DNA from: Pseudomonas oryzae
GTDB taxonomy: Bacteria > Pseudomonadota > Gammaproteobacteria > Pseudomonadales > Pseudomonadaceae
Length of the DNA stretch: 64,000 nucleotides
NCBI RefSeq assembly: GCF_900104805.1
Contig: NZ_LT629751.1
Location: 3,804,501 to 3,868,500, forward strand
Direction: 5' to 3'
Below are positions 60,131 to 64,000 of the stretch, piece after piece (the first letter of the stretch is position 1; each line of letters opens with the position of its first letter). A program made the position numbers and the translations under genes. Under the pieces are notes generated by a model. It did no database searches, was not told the origin of the DNA, and saw nothing but the letters and a program-made list of their open reading frames with translations.

Positions 60131-60192
60131 TGATCTTTGCCGCCGAGCAGGATGTCGCGGCGCTGCAGACGGGGCCTGGCGGGGTGTCGGGC
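60131..60192 (+). pseudogene. Partial duplicate of the COG0523 gene 3' end
   Basis: These 62 bases match 59968-60028 (the last ~20 codons of the upstream COG0523 gene) with five or six substitutions and one inserted base, which breaks the frame. There is no start or further homology. The GTAGGGTG element separates the two copies. Confidence 0.75.
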
Positions 60193-60245
60193 GGTCTGAA
60201 ACGAACCAGGCGCCGACCTTGCGGTGGGCGCCTGGTTCTCCGTCG

Positions 60246-60311
60246 CGTAGGGTGCGCCGTGCGCACCGGCGCCGTTGCCGTGGCCTGTGGGTGCGCATGG
60301 CGCACCCTACG
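60246..60311. repeat. GTAGGGTG element, GTGCGC variant
   Basis: CGTAGGGTGCGCC and GGCGCACCCTACG are inverted ends, with a second GTGCGCA/TGCGCAC pair inside. It lies just after the stop of the convergent yheV-like gene and may help terminate it. Confidence 0.75.
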
Positions 60312-60325
60312 GGCGTTGCTCCGTC

Positions 60326-60610
60326 CTACTCCGGCTTCTTCAGCTTCGGATTGGGGAAGAACTGCACGGGCTGCACCTTGGGATCGGCCGCCTTGGGCTT
60401 CAGCGCGCTGGTGTTGACCCGCGTCGGCAGTTCCTTGGGCACCGAGTTGCCGCGGGCGTCGAGGGTGTCGGCGTAGCCGCAGACCACGCAGTGGCGGTTC
60501 GGCGTGCCGTCCTCGTCCCACATCTGGATGGTGTCCATCGCCTCGCAGGCCGGGCACACCGCGCCGGCGATGAAGCGCTTCACCGGCGCCCCCAGGTTGT
60601 ACTCGCTCAT
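60326..60610 (-). CDS. YheV-family putative zinc-ribbon protein (DUF2387)
   Basis: Encodes 94 residues. Two CxxC pairs (AVCPACEAMD and HCVVCGYAD) in a short N-terminal domain form a zinc ribbon of the YheV/DUF2387 type; the rest is a basic, proline-rich tail. Function unknown. Its ATG overlaps the prlC stop by four bases (ATGA), the conserved prlC-yheV arrangement in gamma-proteobacteria. Confidence 0.87.
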   Translation of the reverse strand: MSEYNLGAPVKRFIAGAVCPACEAMDTIQMWDEDGTPNRHCVVCGYADTLDARGNSVPKELPTRVNTSALKPKAADPKVQPVQFFPNPKLKKPE

Positions 60611-62670
60611 GCCGCCTCCTCGCTCAGGCCGCTGTGACGCAGCAGGGCGTCGATGGAAGGTTCGCGGCCGCGGAAGTCGACGAACAGCTGCATCGCCTCC
60701 TGCGAACCGCCGCGGGCGAGGATCGCCTCGCGGAAGGCGCGCCCGGTTTCCGGGTTGAGTACGCCTTCCTCCTCGAACCTGGCGAAGGCATCGGCGGACA
60801 GCACCTCGGCCCACTTGTAGCTGTAGTAGCCGGCCGCGTAGCCGCCGGCGAAGATGTGCGCGAAGCTGTTGGCGAAGCGGTTCCAGCGCGGCGGCTGGAA
60901 TACCGACACCTCGTCGCGGATCGCCTGCAGCACCTCGAGCACGCCGCGGCCGTCGCCGTGGCTGGCGTGCAGCTCGAAGTCGAACAGCGAGAACTCCAGC
61001 TGGCGCAGCATCATCAGGCCGGACTGGAAGTTCTTCGCCGCCAGCATCTTGTCCAGCAAATCCTGCGGCAGCGGCTCGCCGCTCTCGAAGTGGCCGGAGA
61101 TCAGCGCCAGGCCTTCCGGCTCCCAGCACCAGTTCTCCATGAACTGGCTGGGCAGCTCCACCGCGTCCCAGGCCACGCCGTTGATGCCGGACACGCCGGC
61201 GTAGTCGACGCGGGTCAGCAGGTGGTGCAGGCCGTGGCCGAACTCGTGGAACAGCGTGGTGACCTCGTCGTGGGTCAGCAGCGCCGGCTTGCCGGGCGCG
61301 GCCGCAGTAGCGACTGGCGGAGTGAAGTTGCACACCAGGTTGGCCACCGGGCTGATGCGCTCGCCGGCGGCGTTGCGCCAGTGGTCGCGGGCGCCGTCCA
61401 TCCAGGCGCCGCCGCGCTTGTTGGCGCGGGCGTAGAGGTCGAAGAAGAAGCGCCCGACCTGCGCGCCGTGCTCGCGGATCTCGAACAGGCGCACGTCCGG
61501 GTGCCAGCTGTCGAAGCCGGACAGCTCCTCGATCTGGATGCCGTACAGGCGCTCGACGATGGCGAACAGGCCCGACAGCACCTTGTCGACCGGGAACCAC
61601 GCGCGCACCTGCTCCTGGGAGATCTCGTAGCGCTGGTGGCGCAGCTTCTCGCTGAAGTAGCCGACGTCCCAGCTGGCCAGATCGCTCACGCCCTGGCTGG
61701 CGGCGAAGGCGCGCAGCTCGGCCAGATCCTGCTCGGCGAACGGCTTGCTGCGCACGGCGAGATCCCTGAGGAAGCCGAGCACCTGGTCGGTGGACTCGGC
61801 CATCTTGGTGGCCAGGCTCAGCTCGGCGTAGTGCTGGAAGCCGAGCAGCTGGGCCAGTTCCTGGCGCAGGTCGAGGATCTCGGCCATCAGCGGGCCGTTG
61901 TCGTGCTGGCCGGCGTTGGGGCCCTGGTCGGAGGCGCGGGTGCTGTAGGCGGTGTAGACCTCCTCGCGCAGCGCGCGGTCGTCGGCGTAGGTCATCACCG
62001 CGTAGTAGCTGGGGAACTCCAGAGTCACCAGCCAGCCGTCGAGGCCCTTGGCCTGGGCGGCCTGCTGCATCTGCGCGCGGGCCGACTCCGGCAGGCCGGC
62101 CAGCTGCGCCTCGTCGGCGATCTGCCTGGTCCACGCCTGGGTGGCGTCGAGCAGCTGGTTGGAGAACCTGCTGGACAGCTCGGCCAGGCGCATCTGGATG
62201 GCGCCGTAGCGCTGCTGCTGCTCGGCCGGCAGGTCGATGCCCGACAGGTGGAAGTCGCGCAGGGTGTGCTGGACGATGGTCCGCTGCGCCACCTCGAAGC
62301 CGGCCGCCGCGGGGCTGGCGGCCAGCGCGTGCCAGGCGTCGTAGAGCGCGCGGTTCTGCCCCAGCTCGGTGTAGTAGGCCGACAGCTTGGGCAGGCAGGC
62401 CTCGTAGGCGGCGCGCAGCTCGGCGCTGTTGCATACCGCGTTGAGGTGGCTGACCGGGCTCCAGGCGCGGCCCAGGCGGGCGTTCAGCTCGTCGAGGGCG
62501 AGCACCAGGCCGTTCCAGTCGGGGCTGGCGCCCTGGCTTTCGAGGATGCGCGCGATGGCGGCGCGGTTGTCGGCGAGGATCTGGTCGACGGCCGGCTCGA
62601 CGTGTTCCGGGCGGATCGCCGAGTAGGGCGGCAGATCGAAGGCTTGCAGCAGCGGGTTGGTGGCAGTCAC
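60607..62670 (-). CDS. prlC: Oligopeptidase A
   Basis: Encodes 687 residues of the M3 metallopeptidase family. The zinc site HEFGH has its first histidine at about residue 475, and the downstream glutamate should lie in the VELPSQFMENW segment. It degrades short cytoplasmic peptides, including cleaved signal peptides. Full length. It is divergent from the gamma-carbonic anhydrase gene (81-base gap), as at PA0066-PA0068 in PAO1. Confidence 0.95.
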   Translation of the reverse strand: MTATNPLLQAFDLPPYSAIRPEHVEPAVDQILADNRAAIARILESQGASPDWNGLVLALDELNARLGRAWSPVSHLNAVCNSAELRAAYEACLPKLSAYYTELGQNRALYDAWHALAASPAAAGFEVAQRTIVQHTLRDFHLSGIDLPAEQQQRYGAIQMRLAELSSRFSNQLLDATQAWTRQIADEAQLAGLPESARAQMQQAAQAKGLDGWLVTLEFPSYYAVMTYADDRALREEVYTAYSTRASDQGPNAGQHDNGPLMAEILDLRQELAQLLGFQHYAELSLATKMAESTDQVLGFLRDLAVRSKPFAEQDLAELRAFAASQGVSDLASWDVGYFSEKLRHQRYEISQEQVRAWFPVDKVLSGLFAIVERLYGIQIEELSGFDSWHPDVRLFEIREHGAQVGRFFFDLYARANKRGGAWMDGARDHWRNAAGERISPVANLVCNFTPPVATAAAPGKPALLTHDEVTTLFHEFGHGLHHLLTRVDYAGVSGINGVAWDAVELPSQFMENWCWEPEGLALISGHFESGEPLPQDLLDKMLAAKNFQSGLMMLRQLEFSLFDFELHASHGDGRGVLEVLQAIRDEVSVFQPPRWNRFANSFAHIFAGGYAAGYYSYKWAEVLSADAFARFEEEGVLNPETGRAFREAILARGGSQEAMQLFVDFRGREPSIDALLRHSGLSEEAA

Positions 62671-62751
62671 GGCGTTTGACCTTGAGTCGAGAGATTCACT
62701 GGGTCATGTTAATGAGAATTGCCCGACAACGCAGCTCAGGAGCTCTCTATC

Positions 62752-63297
62752 GTGTCCATCAGAACCTTCCAGGGCCACCGCCCGCAGCTCGGCGCGCGCG
62801 CCTTCGTCGACCCCAGCGCGGTGGTGCTCGGCGACGTGACGCTCGGCGACGACTGCTCGGTGTGGCCGCTGGCGGTGATCCGCGGCGACATGCACCGCAT
62901 CCGCATCGGCGCGCGCACCAGCATCCAGGACGGCAGCGTGCTGCACATCACCCACGCCGGGCCGTTCAACCCGGACGGCTACCCGCTGGAGATCGGCGAC
63001 GACGTCACCGTCGGCCACAAGGTGACCCTGCACGGCTGCCGGATCGGCAGCCGCGTGCTGGTCGGCATGGGCGCGATCGTCATGGATGGCGCGGTGGTCG
63101 AGGACGAGGTGGTGATCGGCGCCGGCAGCCTGGTGCCGCCGGGCAAGAAGCTGGAGAGCGGCTACCTGTACGTCGGCAGCCCGGTGAAGCAGGCGCGCCC
63201 GCTGAACGACAAGGAGCGCGCGTTCTTCGCCTACAGCGCGGCCAACTACGTGAAGCTCAAGGACCAGCACCTGGCCGAGGGCTACCAGGCGGAGTGA
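62752..63297 (+). CDS. Gamma-carbonic anhydrase family protein
   Basis: Encodes 181 residues from GTG 62752 with AGGAG upstream. The left-handed beta-helix hexapeptide repeats are obvious (residues ~15-135), and the metal-site histidines of the gamma class appear in VLHITH and VTVGHKVTLHG. Such YrdA/PaaY-like proteins bind zinc, but not all have anhydrase activity. It faces prlC, as in PAO1. Confidence 0.9.
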   Translation: MSIRTFQGHRPQLGARAFVDPSAVVLGDVTLGDDCSVWPLAVIRGDMHRIRIGARTSIQDGSVLHITHAGPFNPDGYPLEIGDDVTVGHKVTLHGCRIGSRVLVGMGAIVMDGAVVEDEVVIGAGSLVPPGKKLESGYLYVGSPVKQARPLNDKERAFFAYSAANYVKLKDQHLAEGYQAE

Positions 63298-63317
63298 GCA
63301 CGCCCCCGTCAGCACCT

Positions 63318-63352
63318 GGTGGAAAATCGCTGCGCGAGTTTTCCACCCTACG
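63318..63352. repeat. Half GTAGGGTG element
   Basis: GGTGGAAAA...TTTTCCACC hairpin with CTACGG on the right only; the left GTAGG end is missing. It lies 20 bases after the gamma-carbonic anhydrase stop. Confidence 0.65.
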
Positions 63353-63389
63353 GGTTGGCCGAGGGCTATGGCGGCTGAGCGAGCCATCG

Positions 63390-63430
63390 TTCCAGCCGTA
63401 GGGTGCGCACGGCGCACCCTACGGCTGGAA
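63390..63430. repeat. Perfect 19-bp palindrome, minimal GTAGGGTG element
   Basis: Arms 63390-63408 and 63412-63430 are exact complements around a three-base loop and contain GTAGGGTGCGC/GCGCACCCTAC. It lies two bases before the stop of the convergent acuI-like gene, where it would form a strong RNA hairpin. Confidence 0.8.
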
Positions 63431-63432
63431 CC

Positions 63433-64000
63433 TCAGCGATTGACGTCCACCACCACCCGTCCGCGCACCTTGCCGGCGAGCAGGTCGCCGGCCACCGCGA
63501 TGGCGTCTTCCAGACCGATGGTGCGGGTGATCGGCGCCAGCAGGCGCTTGTCCAGATCGCGCGCCAGGCGGCTCCAGGCCTCCAGGCGGTCGGCGCGCGG
63601 GCGCATCACGCTGTCGATGCCGGCGAGGGTCACCCCGCGCAGGATGAACGGTGCCACCGTGGCGGGGAACTCCATGCCCTGGGCCAGGCCGCAGGCGGCC
63701 ACGCAGCCGCCGTAGCGGGTGCTGGCGCAGACGTTGGCCAGGGTGTGGCTGCCCACCGAGTCGATCGCCCCGGCCCAGCGCTCGCGGCCCAGCGGGCGGC
63801 CCGGCTCGCTGAGGCTGGCGCGCTCGATGAGTTCGGCGGCGCCGAGGCCCTTCAGGTAGTCGGCCTCCTCGGGGCGGCCGGTGGAGGCCACCACCCGGTA
63901 GCCGAGGCGCGCCAGCAGGGCGACGGCGAAGCTGCCGACGCCGCCGCTGGCGCCGGTGACCAGCACCTCGCCGCGGTCGGGCGTCACGCCGTGGCGCTCC
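63433..64000 (-). CDS. Acrylyl-CoA reductase/quinone oxidoreductase (AcuI/YhdH type), N-terminus outside window
   Basis: The C-terminal ~188 residues are visible. The Rossmann segment GEVLVTGASGGVGSFAVALLARLGYRVVASTGR and later LRGVTLAGIDSVMRP and GKVRGRVVVDV match the AcuI/YhdH branch of the MDR superfamily, NADPH-dependent reductases of acrylyl-CoA-like substrates. The frame runs off the right edge, so the start and the GroES-like domain are not seen. Confidence 0.87.
   Translation of the reverse strand, partial: ERHGVTPDRGEVLVTGASGGVGSFAVALLARLGYRVVASTGRPEEADYLKGLGAAELIERASLSEPGRPLGRERWAGAIDSVGSHTLANVCASTRYGGCVAACGLAQGMEFPATVAPFILRGVTLAGIDSVMRPRADRLEAWSRLARDLDKRLLAPITRTIGLEDAIAVAGDLLAGKVRGRVVVDVNR

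Noticed and set aside
62705-62725. Fur-box-like TTAATGAGAATT between prlC and the gamma-carbonic anhydrase gene
   Set aside because: Only part of the 19-base Fur consensus matches and neither gene is an expected iron target.

Overview
The window is about 67-70% G+C and reads as the chromosome of a Pseudomonas of the P. aeruginosa lineage, close to the replication origin. The inference rests on remembered gene order: gmhB, glyS, glyQ, a lipid A acyltransferase, a PilZ gene, trkA, rsmB, fmt, def, a LysM/TsaP gene, dprA, tsaC, qor, hemF, aroE, sulP, a choline-binding gene, betC and its LysR regulator follow the order of the first ~30 genes of P. aeruginosa PAO1. The right end carries a folE2/COG0523 zinc block and a prlC block that lie just either side of the origin in PAO1. 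No rRNA, tRNA, CRISPR array or complete insertion sequence was seen.

Region by region. 1-4.0 kb: small membrane, glutaredoxin-like and GNAT genes, then msrP-msrQ (repair of oxidised periplasmic methionines). 4.1-9.9 kb: a PilT/PilU-like ATPase, a PlsC-type acyltransferase, gmhB, a palindromic cluster of DnaA-box-like sequences, glyS and glyQ. 10.0-18.3 kb: a type VI secretion accessory island on the minus strand (hcp, vgrG, DUF4123 adaptor, VasX-like effector, immunity-like gene), followed by a displaced second immunity-like copy frameshifted near a G10 tract and two leftover effector tails. A near-consensus sigma-54 promoter precedes hcp. 18.6-38.9 kb: mostly conserved genes for lipid A acylation, chemotaxis, K+ uptake (trkH, trkA), translation (rsmB, fmt, def), pilus anchoring (tsaP), DNA uptake (dprA), tRNA t6A (tsaC), haem (hemF) and shikimate (aroE), ending in choline-O-sulfate use.

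39-52 kb is metabolic and regulatory: a betC-linked LysR gene; a CoA-transferase and glutaryl-CoA dehydrogenase with a divergent LysR gene (glutarate degradation); a DctB/DctD-like two-component pair directly downstream of that LysR gene; an HD-GYP phosphodiesterase; and a TAXI-type TRAP transporter with DUF1850. A near-perfect sigma-54 promoter precedes the TRAP genes, which fits control by the neighbouring sigma-54 activator.

52-64 kb: a TonB-dependent receptor with a PepSY reductase-like partner; a putative Zur-controlled zinc-starvation block (frameshifted folE2 divergent from a COG0523 GTPase gene, DUF1826, a small secreted protein, a second COG0523 gene); then yheV-like, prlC, a gamma-carbonic anhydrase gene and a partial acuI-type reductase.

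Several intergenic gaps hold GTAGGGTG...CACCCTAC palindromes with different inner stems. One lies between a cobW-type gene and a degenerate direct repeat of that gene's 3' end.
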